Assembly (NCBI GenBank): GCA_900757705.1 | Contig: CAAEOW010000032.1 | Span: forward strand, 1 to 13,068 | Direction: 5' to 3' | Source of the DNA: an uncultured Collinsella sp. | GTDB taxonomy: Bacteria; Actinomycetota; Coriobacteriia; Coriobacteriales; Coriobacteriaceae | DNA: 13,068 bases | In this document: piece by piece, positions 6,257-13,068 of the stretch | Layout: each line of letters starts with the position of its first letter | Position numbering within the stretch: position 1 is the stretch's first letter | Program-made: the position numbers and the translations under genes | The notes under the pieces: generated by a model | Database searches by the model: none | Told to the model about the DNA's origin: nothing | Seen by the model: only the letters and a program-made list of their open reading frames with translations

Positions 6257-7060
6257 ATGAAACGCGTGCGTCTTGATGACGAACTGATTTCACAGGGCAT
6301 CTGCGCCGATCGCGCGGATGCCCTTCGCACTCTTATGGCCGGATTGGTCTCGAGTGGCGGCGAGCGCTTGACTTCGCCGGGCCTTAAGGTGATTCCGGGT
6401 CTGCCACTGCACGTGAAGGGGCGCATTCCCTATGTTGGCCGCGGCGGTCTTAAGCTCGAAGGCGCGCTTGATGCGTTTGGCATCAATCCGACGGGCCTTA
6501 GCTGTCTGGATGTGGGCTGCTCTACCGGCGGCTTTACCGATTGCCTGCTCAAGCGCGGAGCTGCGACCGTTGTCTCGGTGGACGTGGGTCGCGCCCAGTT
6601 TGATTGGTCGTTGCGTCAGGATGATCGCGTGACGCTGCATGAGCGCACAAACGTGACGCAGCTGCCTGAGCTTGGCTATGCCGGTGCCATCGACCTGGCT
6701 GTATGTGATGTCTCGTTTACCGGCATCGCGAATATCATCGACGCCGTGCTGGCGTGCCTGAAGCCTTCGGGTTCGTTCTGCACGCTCGTAAAGCCCCAGT
6801 TTGAGGCGCCGGCTGCGCTGGTGGGCGAGCGCGGTATCGTGACCGACCCCGCCGTCCGCCGCGATACGCTCGTGGCGGCGATTGAGCTTTTTGCCGCCAA
6901 GGGCCTGTTCCCGCTTGACGTGTGCGTGTCGCCCATCCATGGCGCTAAGGGCAACGTTGAGTTTTTCCTGTACGGCATAAGGTTTGCCCCTGGTGAACGC
7001 ACCGACGATGAGCTGCAATCCCAGGTATCGGCTTTGAGCGAGAAAGCTGCAACGCTATGA
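6257..7060 (+). CDS. tlyA: TlyA family rRNA (cytidine-2'-O)-methyltransferase
   Basis: TlyA enzymes use S-adenosylmethionine to 2'-O-methylate cytidines in 16S and/or 23S rRNA; in mycobacteria this creates the capreomycin-binding site. The 267-residue protein has an N-terminal S4 RNA-binding domain (MKRVRLDDELISQG to about residue 60), then an FtsJ/RrmJ-like fold. The YVGRGGLKLEGAL segment carries the first catalytic Lys (66), and LDVGCSTGGFT (84-94) is the SAM motif. Further on, AVCDVSFTGI supplies the Asp and LVKPQFEA the second Lys. ATG at 6257 is chosen because family members typically begin MKR-RLD at this point; ATG 6248 or TTG 6245 would add three or four residues, and no start has a strong ribosome binding site. 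The stop overlaps the nadK start (ATGA, 7057-7060). The tlyA-nadK-recN order is the usual actinobacterial one. Confidence 0.94.
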   Translation: MKRVRLDDELISQGICADRADALRTLMAGLVSSGGERLTSPGLKVIPGLPLHVKGRIPYVGRGGLKLEGALDAFGINPTGLSCLDVGCSTGGFTDCLLKRGAATVVSVDVGRAQFDWSLRQDDRVTLHERTNVTQLPELGYAGAIDLAVCDVSFTGIANIIDAVLACLKPSGSFCTLVKPQFEAPAALVGERGIVTDPAVRRDTLVAAIELFAAKGLFPLDVCVSPIHGAKGNVEFFLYGIRFAPGERTDDELQSQVSALSEKAATL

Positions 7061-7917
7061 AGGTCTTTCTGGTTCCCAATTACTACAAGCAAGAGGCGGT
7101 CGAGAGCGGCCTGATGCTCGAGCTTTGGCTTTCGCGCCAGGGCTACGAGGTCGCATGGGCTGCCGACCAGCGATCGAAGATTCAAAGCACGCCTGATATT
7201 GATGGCTCAGATCTGGTCATTACGCTCGGCGGCGACGGTACGTTGCTGCGCGCTGCCCGCATCCTCAACCATCGCGAGATTCCTATCCTCGGTCTTTCCT
7301 ATGGTCACCTGGGCTTTTTAACTGCTGCGAGCCCCGAGGAGCGCGACATTCTGCAGGTTGTGAGCGATGCTCTGTCCGGCGAGCTCCACGTGAGCCGCCG
7401 CGCCACCATCGCCGCGGATATTGTGTCCGTGCGCGAAGACGGCGCGAAGGATGTCGTGCGCACGTTTGCCCTCAACGATATGGCACTTACGCGCGGCCCC
7501 CTGTCCGATATGGTCGAATTTGACATCACGGTGTCCGGCCATCATATCGACCGCCTTCGCGGCGACGGTGTCGTTGTTTCGACGGCGACCGGCTCCACCG
7601 GCTACGCGCTTTCCGCCGGCGGCCCCATTGTCAGCCCCGATTACACGGGTATGGTCTGTGTGCCCATCGCTCCGCATACCATTCAGGCTCGCGCTTTTTT
7701 GACCTCGCCGAGTGATGTCGTCGAGATCTTTATGTCCGATGACCGTCCGAGTGTTCCGGCGATCGCTATCGATGGACAGTTTATTACCTGCGATGGCACC
7801 GTTGAGAGCGTGGCGGTGCGCCGTGGTCCCGGCGACGTGCTGCTGCTCGATTACGGTCCCGAGAGCTTCTATAACTCGGTGAGCCGCGTGTTCTATGGAG
7901 TGCGCCATGATCGATGA
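7057..7917 (+). CDS. nadK: NAD kinase
   Basis: NadK phosphorylates NAD+ to NADP+ with ATP or polyphosphate and is the only route to NADP in most bacteria. The 286-residue cytoplasmic enzyme has the GGDGTLLRAAR motif, with the key Asp60. It also has the glycine-rich stretch VSTATGSTGYALSAGGPIV (about 173-190) that binds NAD, the conserved APHTIQAR, and AIDGQ near the C terminus. Length is typical. ATG at 7057 overlaps the tlyA stop by four bases. The 3' end overlaps the recN start by eleven bases and contains the recN ribosome binding site, so expression of the three genes is probably coupled. Confidence 0.96.
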   Translation: MKVFLVPNYYKQEAVESGLMLELWLSRQGYEVAWAADQRSKIQSTPDIDGSDLVITLGGDGTLLRAARILNHREIPILGLSYGHLGFLTAASPEERDILQVVSDALSGELHVSRRATIAADIVSVREDGAKDVVRTFALNDMALTRGPLSDMVEFDITVSGHHIDRLRGDGVVVSTATGSTGYALSAGGPIVSPDYTGMVCVPIAPHTIQARAFLTSPSDVVEIFMSDDRPSVPAIAIDGQFITCDGTVESVAVRRGPGDVLLLDYGPESFYNSVSRVFYGVRHDR

Positions 7918-9535
7918 GCTGCAGGTTTCCAACATCGCGCTCATTCGCGAGGCGACGTTGGTTCCGAGTGCGGGCCTAACGGTTTTGACCGGCGAGACCG
8001 GCGCCGGCAAGACCGCGCTGCTCTCGGCGCTCAAGCTCATTTTGGGCGAGCGTGCAGATTCGTCGACGGTGCGCGAGGGAGAGGCGCTGGCGAGCGTCGA
8101 GGCGCGCTTGTTCGACGGCCCGCACGACACGGAGGGCTTTACCGTGCAGCGCAGCCTTTCTGCCGAGGGTCGCAGCCGCGTCAAGATTGACGGCCGCATC
8201 GCCAGCGTGCGCGAGCTTTCCGAGCGCGTCGGCGTGATGATGGATCTGTGCGGCCAGCATGAACATCAGCGCCTGCTCGATCCGGCACATCATGTTGCCA
8301 TGGTCGATGCCTGGGCTGGTCGCTCTGCGCTCGAGGCGCTGGAAAAGTACCGTGTCTGCTTTAAGGCGTCGCGTGCGGCTGCCAAGGAGGTCCGTCGCGT
8401 AGAGGAGGCGTCGCGAGCGCAGGGGAGTCGCGTCGAGGAGGCGCGCTTCGCCCTGGAGCGTATCGCCGAGGTTGACCCCAAGCCGGGTGAGTATGAGGAG
8501 CTCGAGGAGCTGCTGCCGCGCTCCGAGCATGCCGAGGTGCTGGTGGCGACGGCCAACGATGCCCATGCATCGCTTACTTCCGAAGGGGGAGCGCTCGATG
8601 CCGTGAACGGCGCCGTGGCAGAACTGTCGCGCATGGCTACCGTCGATCGCAAACTGGGTGACATCGCCGACGCACTTTCGGATGCCTGCATCTCACTCGA
8701 GGATTGCGCCAACGAGCTGCGTGCTTATCGCGATGGCGTTGCGTTCGATCCTCGCGAGCTCGCTCGCATGCGCGAGCGGTATTCCGACCTTAAGGGACTT
8801 CTGCGGCAGTGGGGTCCCACCATGGACGATGTATTTGCCATGCGTGACCGCTCGTGGGAGTTGTTATCGCTGGTGGACGATGGTGACGAGCAGATTAGGA
8901 AGGCACGCGAGGCACTCGGCGCGGCGGAGCACGAACTGTTCTCCGCTGCCAAGGCGCTTAAGCGCGCACGCAATACGGCAGCCCCGCGTTTTTGTCACGA
9001 GGTGTGTCGTCAGATGGCACGCCTCGAGATGGGCGGCGCTGAGCTGATCTGGGAGTCGCGTGATCTTCCGCGCGCCGAGTGGACGCCGGCGGGTCCTTCA
9101 AGCTACGAGCTTTTGTATCGCAGCGGTGTCGGCTTGACGCCGCGTCCCCTGCGCCGCATTGCCTCGGGCGGCGAGCTCAGCCGCGTCATGCTGGCGAGCA
9201 AGGTGGTCTTGGGTAATGCTGACGGCGTCGACACACTGGTATTTGACGAGGTCGATGCCGGTGTCGGCGGCTCCACGGCTCGTGCTCTTGCTGGTGTGCT
9301 GGCCGATCTTGCCGCTACGCATCAAGTGATTGTCGTAACCCACTTGGCGCAAGTCGCCGTCATGGCCGACAAGCATTATGTTGTCAGCAAGGAGCCGGGC
9401 GATGTTCCCCAGACGCATTTGGACGAGGTAACCGGCGAAGCGCGTACTGCCGAGATCGCCCGCATGCTCAGCGGCGATCAGTCCGAGGCAAGCTTGGCCC
9501 ACGCAAAGCAGATGCTCGAAGAAGTTCGAGGCTAG
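7907..9535 (+). CDS. recN: DNA repair protein RecN
   Basis: RecN is an SMC-like ATPase that gathers and holds DNA ends during double-strand break repair by recombination. The 542-residue protein has Walker A TGETGAGKT (28-36) and the N-terminal-half motif DLCGQHEHQRLLDP. A central coiled-coil arm follows (about 150-350, rich in Glu, Arg and Ala). The ABC signature IASGGELSRVMLA is near 418-430, Walker B LVFDEVDAGVGG near 443-454, and a conserved His lies in VVTHLAQVA. The ATG at 7907 is chosen over ATG 7895 because GGAG at 7897-7900 sits six bases before it and IDELQVSNIALI is the normal RecN beginning. It is the last gene of the efp-led run. No SOS-type operator was recognised immediately upstream, and recN lies inside nadK there. 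Confidence 0.96.
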   Translation: MIDELQVSNIALIREATLVPSAGLTVLTGETGAGKTALLSALKLILGERADSSTVREGEALASVEARLFDGPHDTEGFTVQRSLSAEGRSRVKIDGRIASVRELSERVGVMMDLCGQHEHQRLLDPAHHVAMVDAWAGRSALEALEKYRVCFKASRAAAKEVRRVEEASRAQGSRVEEARFALERIAEVDPKPGEYEELEELLPRSEHAEVLVATANDAHASLTSEGGALDAVNGAVAELSRMATVDRKLGDIADALSDACISLEDCANELRAYRDGVAFDPRELARMRERYSDLKGLLRQWGPTMDDVFAMRDRSWELLSLVDDGDEQIRKAREALGAAEHELFSAAKALKRARNTAAPRFCHEVCRQMARLEMGGAELIWESRDLPRAEWTPAGPSSYELLYRSGVGLTPRPLRRIASGGELSRVMLASKVVLGNADGVDTLVFDEVDAGVGGSTARALAGVLADLAATHQVIVVTHLAQVAVMADKHYVVSKEPGDVPQTHLDEVTGEARTAEIARMLSGDQSEASLAHAKQMLEEVRG

Positions 9536-9553
9536 GTCGTATCAGCGGTGTTG

Positions 9554-9586
9554 GTGGGACAAAATAGACTGAAATTTTTGTCCCAC
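9554..9586. terminator. Stem-loop between convergent recN and the RpiR regulator, probable bidirectional terminator
   Basis: GTGGGACAAAA (9554-9564) pairs perfectly with TTTTGTCCCAC (9576-9586), an 11-bp stem with an 11-nt loop. It lies midway between two convergent stop codons. There is no long T run after the stem in either direction, since the A/T bases lie inside the arms. Termination is inferred mainly from position and stem strength. Confidence 0.6.
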
Positions 9587-9594
9587 TACGCGTT

Positions 9595-10452
9595 TTACTC
9601 AACGACCTTGTCCGGCTGGATGAGCTCCTCGTAGTAGCTGATATGTTCACGAGCGTCTTCAATCTCGGGCAGCAGGAAGTTGTAGATAACTTCGATGATC
9701 ATCGTGGCGCTGATCTTGGAGAACGCAAAGTCACCCGTCGTCAGCAGCGCCTCGTGGTTGACGGTATTAAAAGTGTAGTCTGCCAGGCGCGCGAGTGGAG
9801 ACTTGCTGTCGCTGCTGATGACGACTACGGTGGCACCGCAGTCGCGAGCCGCTTTTGCCATGCGATTCAGTCGGCGCGACTTGCCGGAGTTTGAGATGAG
9901 CACGATGACGTCACCCGGGCGCAACGTGAGCGCAAAGCCGATTGATGTCTCGCTAATGGTGCTCGCCATGCAGCGCAGGCCCAGCTGCGAAAACTTAAAC
10001 GTCGCATCGAGCGCGACCGCGTTCGTATTTCCCACAGCCGCAAACTCAATAACCCCTGCATGCTTAAGGGCATGCACAACAGCCGCCAACGTATCGTGGT
10101 CGATCCCGTCGATGGTCGCATTAAGCTCGCTCACCTTGGCAGCCAGGATGTTCTTAAGGCTCTGCTCCATATTGTCGAGCGAGACTTCGTCAGTCAGGCC
10201 CTCGTTGCGCTGGCTTTCCAAATCCCTCGCCAACGAAAACTGAAAGCTGCGGAAGCTGCCAAAGCCAAGCTTGCGGCAGAAGCGCGAAACGGTCGCCTCG
10301 GACGTGGCGGCGGCGCGCGAGAGCTGAGCCGCCGTGAGGCGTGGCGCCTCGGACTGGTGCTCCAATATATAGTCGACAATGCGCTGCTCGGACTCGCTGT
10401 ATCCCTGATGGGTGCTTATGAGGGAAAGTGCGCTCTTGCTACTATCGGTCAT
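9595..10452 (-). CDS. MurR/RpiR family transcriptional regulator (HTH + SIS domain)
   Basis: This 285-residue DNA-binding regulator probably senses a sugar phosphate. Residues 1-80 form the HTH-6 domain (YSESEQRIVDYIL, then the helix-turn-helix LTAAQLSRAAATSEATVSRFCRKLGF at 39-64). About 115-260 form a SIS domain (FAAVGNTNAVALDATFKFSQLG, GDVIVLISNSGKSRRLNRMAKAARDCGATVVVISS) of the kind that binds phosphorylated sugars. The start is placed at 10452 because AGGAG lies six bases upstream on the minus strand; an in-frame ATG at 10500 would add 16 residues but has no ribosome binding site. The gene is divergent from the PTS permease, a layout that usually means the regulator controls that transporter, often as a repressor or activator relieved by the imported sugar phosphate. 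The actual ligand is not readable from sequence. Confidence 0.92.
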   Translation of the reverse strand: MTDSSKSALSLISTHQGYSESEQRIVDYILEHQSEAPRLTAAQLSRAAATSEATVSRFCRKLGFGSFRSFQFSLARDLESQRNEGLTDEVSLDNMEQSLKNILAAKVSELNATIDGIDHDTLAAVVHALKHAGVIEFAAVGNTNAVALDATFKFSQLGLRCMASTISETSIGFALTLRPGDVIVLISNSGKSRRLNRMAKAARDCGATVVVISSDSKSPLARLADYTFNTVNHEALLTTGDFAFSKISATMIIEVIYNFLLPEIEDAREHISYYEELIQPDKVVE

Positions 10453-10724
10453 GGATGGCTCCTGGTTGGCATGATAATCGGACTCGTTTTGTACTGTCAT
10501 AGTATAGGGGGATTTTCAATTACAAGATACACCTTGCCGTTTCAAGTGTTGATGGTAAACTTTCACCTACCGTTTACGGTTATGAAAGAACCTTTCACCG
10601 GAGAATTGCTCCTTGTCTCTTCTCACGCGGACGGTAGGTTGGTATCTTTCAGTTGTGGAAAAGCGCGCAAGGACGCGCGTGTAGGGGAGCGCCTGCGGGC
10701 GCAAAACTTAAAAAGGAGGGACAC
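10453..10724. promoter_or_regulatory. Divergent intergenic control region between the RpiR regulator and PTS permease
   Basis: The 272-nt gap is more A/T-rich than its surroundings in its left half and must contain both promoters. It holds an inverted repeat ACCGT-TT-ACGGT (10569-10580). The octamer CTTTCACC is repeated at 10560-10567 and 10592-10599, 32 nt apart (about three helical turns). A GAAAG/CTTTC pair lies at 10584-10588 and 10592-10596. Toward the permease, two GC-rich hairpins occur (10663-10678 and 10689-10702). No convincing -35/-10 pair was found for the permease; TATACT just before 10500 on the minus strand is a possible -10 for the regulator. Confidence 0.55.
10569..10580. promoter_or_regulatory. 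Candidate operator palindrome ACCGTTTACGGT
   Basis: A perfect 5-bp inverted repeat with a 2-bp spacer lies between the two CTTTCACC copies, within the divergent regulatory gap. Binding by the neighbouring RpiR protein is inferred from location alone. Confidence 0.35.
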
Positions 10725-12728
10725 ATGGCTAAGTTTGACATCATCGCCGCCACCGGTTGCCCGACCGGTATCGCGCACACCTTCATGGCGAAGGAGGCGC
10801 TGGAGAAGGCAGCTGCCGAGCGCGGTCTGACCATTAAGGTCGAGACCCATGGCCAGGTCGGTGTCGAGAACGAGCTCACCAAGAGTGAGATCGCCGGTGC
10901 CAAGGCCGTCGTCGTCGCAGCCGATAAGGATGTCCAGGCGGAGCGTTTCGCCGGCAAGCGCATGGTTTCCGTTGGTGTTTCCAAGGCCCTGTCCGTCGAG
11001 GCAGCCGGTAAGCTGATCGACCGCGCGCTCGCCGCCAAGGGTGACGACTCGGTTGCGGCTGCTGCCGATGTCGAGGATGAGGTCGAGGAGAAGGAATCTA
11101 TCGGCCACATCATCTACAAGCACCTCATGAACGGCGTCAGCCACATGCTGGTCTTCGTCGTCGCCGGTGGTGTCCTGACCGCCGTTTCGTTCCTGTGGGG
11201 CATCACGTCCTTCGATTCGACGGCGTCTGACTACAACAGCTTTGCCGCTATGCTTAAGATCATCGGCGGTATCGCCATGAACCTCATGGTTCCCGTGCTT
11301 TCCGCCTATATCGCCGAGTCCATCGGCAAGCGCCCGGCGCTCGTCCCCGGCTTCGTTGCCGGTATGATCGCCATCCAGGGCCTGCCTGTTAACGCCGAGA
11401 CCGGCATGATCGACGCCGGCGGCGCCGGCGTGGGCTTCGGCTTCCTGGGCGGCATCGTCGGCGGCTTCCTCGCTGGCTATGTCATCCTGCTGCTCGAGAA
11501 GGTCTTCTCCAAGCTGCCCAAGAATCTGGACGGCCTCAAGGCTATCTTCCTGTACCCGCTGTTCTCGACCGCCATCGTCGGCCTGGTCATGCTCGGCATC
11601 TCCGGCCCCATGGCTGCCATCAACACCGCCATGATGGACTTCCTCAAGGGTCTGTCCGCCTCTGGCGCCATTGTCCTGGGCCTTGCCATCGGCTGCATGT
11701 GCGCCGTTGACATGGGCGGCCCGGTCAACAAGGCTGCTTACGTCACCGGTACCGCTATGCTCACCGAGGCCTTGGCTGCTGGCGTTGGCACCGATACCTA
11801 CAACTTCGGCACCAACTTCATGGCTGCCGTCTCCGCCGCCTGCATCGTTCCGCCGCTGATCACCACCTTCGCCGTCGTCGTTGGCAAGAAGTACTTCAGC
11901 CAGGAGGATCATGACGCCGGTATCGTCAACCTCATTCTTGGTTGCACCCACATCACCGAGGGCGCCATTCCGTTCATGACCAAGAACATCTGGCCCGTCA
12001 TGCCCATCATGATGCTCGGTTCCTCCATCGCTTCGATCCTGACCATCATGTTCAACGTTCACGATCCGGCGCCTCACGGTGGCTTCCTGGTCCTGCCCGT
12101 TGTCGAGAACGGTCCGCTGTGGGTCCTCGCGATCCTCATCGGCGCTGTGATCGGTGGCATCCTGTTCGTGGCCTTCAAGAAGTACGACTTCGAGAAGAAT
12201 CAGAAGGCCGCTCCTGTAGCCAAGCCGGTTGAGGCTTCCAAGGCCGCTGCCGTTGAGGCCCCTAAGGCCGACGCTGCCGACTTCGTGAAGGTTGAGAATG
12301 TCTTTGTCGCCGAGGACTTCGCTTCTCGTGACGAGGCTCTGAGCTTCGTTTCCAACCAGGCTGTCAAGGCCGGTATCGCCAGCGACGCCGACGCCGTGAT
12401 GAACGCCTTCCTGGCCCGCGAGGCCGAGGGCACCACGGGCATGATGGAGGGCTTCGCCATCCCGCATGCCAAGTCCGACGCCATTACCGAGGCTGCCGTC
12501 ATCGTCGTTAAGGACGAGTCCGGCGTGACCGGTTGGGATACCATGGACGGCGCTCCTGTCAACGTGGCTATCGCCCTGCTCATCCCTGGTGCACAGGCTG
12601 GCACCACGCACCTCAAGATCCTGTCCAAGGTTGCCGAGGCGCTCATGGACGAGGACTTCCGTGGCACCGTCAAGGGTTCCACCGACGCCGCCGAGATCGC
12701 CAAGACGATCAACGCCCGCCTGGTCTAA
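10725..12728 (+). CDS. PTS fructose-family transporter, fused IIB-IIC-IIA
   Basis: This 667-residue enzyme II imports and phosphorylates a sugar, fructose or a related ketose or sugar alcohol, using phosphate relayed from HPr. Domain order is IIB, IIC, IIA. IIB (1 to about 105) carries the phospho-Cys12 in ATGCPTGIAHT. IIC (about 125-490) is a polytopic membrane domain, starting HIIYKHLMNGVSHMLVF and containing GGPVNKAAY and the HITEGAIPF segment typical of the fructose family. A flexible Ala/Lys/Pro-rich linker (about 494-521) leads to IIA (about 525-667) with the phospho-His581 in GFAIPHAKS. All phosphorylation sites are intact. The ATG at 10725 follows AAGGAGG by five bases. B. subtilis FruA is ordered A-B-C, so this order is circularly different. 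A 1-phosphofructokinase gene, the usual partner, is absent, so calling it FruA is tempting but the substrate is uncertain. The divergent RpiR gene is its likely regulator. Confidence 0.93.
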   Translation: MAKFDIIAATGCPTGIAHTFMAKEALEKAAAERGLTIKVETHGQVGVENELTKSEIAGAKAVVVAADKDVQAERFAGKRMVSVGVSKALSVEAAGKLIDRALAAKGDDSVAAAADVEDEVEEKESIGHIIYKHLMNGVSHMLVFVVAGGVLTAVSFLWGITSFDSTASDYNSFAAMLKIIGGIAMNLMVPVLSAYIAESIGKRPALVPGFVAGMIAIQGLPVNAETGMIDAGGAGVGFGFLGGIVGGFLAGYVILLLEKVFSKLPKNLDGLKAIFLYPLFSTAIVGLVMLGISGPMAAINTAMMDFLKGLSASGAIVLGLAIGCMCAVDMGGPVNKAAYVTGTAMLTEALAAGVGTDTYNFGTNFMAAVSAACIVPPLITTFAVVVGKKYFSQEDHDAGIVNLILGCTHITEGAIPFMTKNIWPVMPIMMLGSSIASILTIMFNVHDPAPHGGFLVLPVVENGPLWVLAILIGAVIGGILFVAFKKYDFEKNQKAAPVAKPVEASKAAAVEAPKADAADFVKVENVFVAEDFASRDEALSFVSNQAVKAGIASDADAVMNAFLAREAEGTTGMMEGFAIPHAKSDAITEAAVIVVKDESGVTGWDTMDGAPVNVAIALLIPGAQAGTTHLKILSKVAEALMDEDFRGTVKGSTDAAEIAKTINARLV

Positions 12729-12763
12729 TTCCGCATTACGCGAATAACATCGCCCCCTGTAAC

Positions 12764-12799
12764 AAAGGCGAGGGCTCCCTACGGGTCCTCGCCTTTTTT
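12764..12799 (+). terminator. Rho-independent terminator of the PTS permease gene
   Basis: AAAGGCGAGG (12764-12773) pairs with CCTCGCCTTT (12787-12796), with further C/G pairs possible inside the loop. A run of six T follows the GC part (12794-12799). It lies 35 nt after the permease stop, so the permease appears to be transcribed alone. Confidence 0.92.
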
Positions 12800-12807
12800 C
12801 ATACCAC

Positions 12808-12857
12808 CCGGCACTCAGGGACGTTCCTTTCCTGCCGGCACCCCGGGACACTCCTTA
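12808..12857. repeat. Two-copy imperfect tandem repeat, 27-nt period
   Basis: Two 23-nt units, 12808-12830 and 12835-12857, both begin CCGGCA, share GGGAC in the middle and end in TCCTT; they agree at 18 of 23 positions. The second GGGAC (12845-12849) can pair with GTCCC (12858-12862). TGCCGGCA at 12833-12840 is a perfect 8-bp palindrome at the junction. The look is that of a dispersed extragenic repeat (REP-like), but only one locus is visible here. Confidence 0.5.
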
Positions 12858-13012
12858 GTCCCCGACAGGGCATAAATAGCCCTCATCGACTGAATCACCC
12901 ACGCGAACAATAATTCAGCCAGAATTCCTTTTGCACGATATTTCTTGGACGGAAGCATGTTCCCGCAGCTCGCCTGCCGGGCGGGGCGGTTAAGTTTGTC
13001 GCGAGTTCCGCA

Positions 13013-13049
13013 CGCAAAGGAAAGCACTTAATGTGCTTTCCGTCTTGCG
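13013..13049. repeat. Strong inverted repeat near the window end
   Basis: GGAAAGCAC (13019-13027) pairs perfectly with GTGCTTTCC (13033-13041) around a 5-nt loop, and outer arms CGCAA (13013-13017) and TTGCG (13045-13049) extend it across a small internal loop. No T run follows on the plus strand. It could be a terminator for a gene beyond the window, an operator or a leader structure. Confidence 0.5.
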
Positions 13050-13068
13050 CAGGACTGTAGAGCAGCAA

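Larger units (their letters stand above)
12800..13068. other. Non-coding stretch with no recognised gene
   Basis: This 269-nt stretch after the PTS terminator has no reading frame with a ribosome binding site and recognisable product on either strand. It contains the two-copy tandem repeat (12808-12857), and the strong inverted repeat at its right end. The part between about 12865 and 13010 shows nothing I can name. Confidence 0.6.

Noticed and set aside
10623..12851. A 742-codon open frame on the minus strand opposite the PTS permease
   Set aside because: It is the complement of a high-GC gene with biased codons, which keeps the opposite frame free of stops. The predicted product is low-complexity Gly/Asp/Glu/His-rich with no recognisable domain, while the plus strand encodes a complete PTS protein.
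12815..13027. A 70-codon minus-strand frame downstream of the PTS gene
   Set aside because: It runs across the tandem repeat, has no clear ribosome binding site, and the product resembles nothing I recognise.
1..13068. Insertion sequences, prophage genes, CRISPR arrays, tRNA or rRNA genes
   Set aside because: None was seen: no transposase or integrase frame, no regularly spaced repeats and no recognisable tRNA or rRNA sequence.

Overview
This window looks like chromosome from a high-GC gut actinobacterium of the class Coriobacteriia, most likely Collinsella or a close relative. That placement is inferred from codon use, protein style and gene order; no database search was possible. The order mltG - aro genes - M24 peptidase - efp - nusB, followed by tlyA - nadK - recN, matches known actinobacterial synteny. 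No mobile element, CRISPR array, tRNA or rRNA was seen.

Region 1 (1-3014, + strand) is a tightly packed cluster: the 3' part of mltG, a YqeG-type HAD phosphatase, aroK, and a gene in the aroB position. Gaps are 1 and 8 nt, and aroK and the aroB-like gene share an ATGA overlap. AroK has all its expected motifs. The AroB-like protein has the overall layout of 3-dehydroquinate synthase but lacks the glycine-rich NAD loop, the three zinc ligands and most of the active-site signature. It is probably a pseudoenzyme or a repurposed protein, and it is the most interesting object here. The genes aroE, aroC and aroQ, which neighbour aroK and aroB in many Actinobacteria, are absent from this stretch.

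Region 2 (3015-9535, + strand) is housekeeping. An M24 Xaa-Pro peptidase sits behind a structured 132-nt leader and ends at a clear terminator. Behind a good -10 box follow efp, an Asp23/Gls24 protein, nusB, xseB, tlyA, nadK and recN. These genes serve translation of proline stretches, envelope homeostasis, transcription antitermination, exonuclease VII, rRNA methylation, NADP synthesis and DNA break repair. Most junctions are overlaps or gaps of a few bases, so they are probably co-transcribed. A strong stem-loop separates recN from the convergent gene that follows.

Region 3 (9595-12799) holds a divergent pair: an RpiR-family regulator on the - strand and a fructose-family PTS permease with domain order IIB-IIC-IIA on the + strand. 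The 272-nt gap between them contains a short palindrome, a repeated octamer 32 nt apart and GC-rich leader hairpins, so it is a likely regulatory region. No fruK accompanies the permease. The permease gene ends in a textbook terminator.

Region 4 (12800-13068) has no convincing gene. It carries a two-copy tandem imperfect repeat and a strong terminal inverted repeat.
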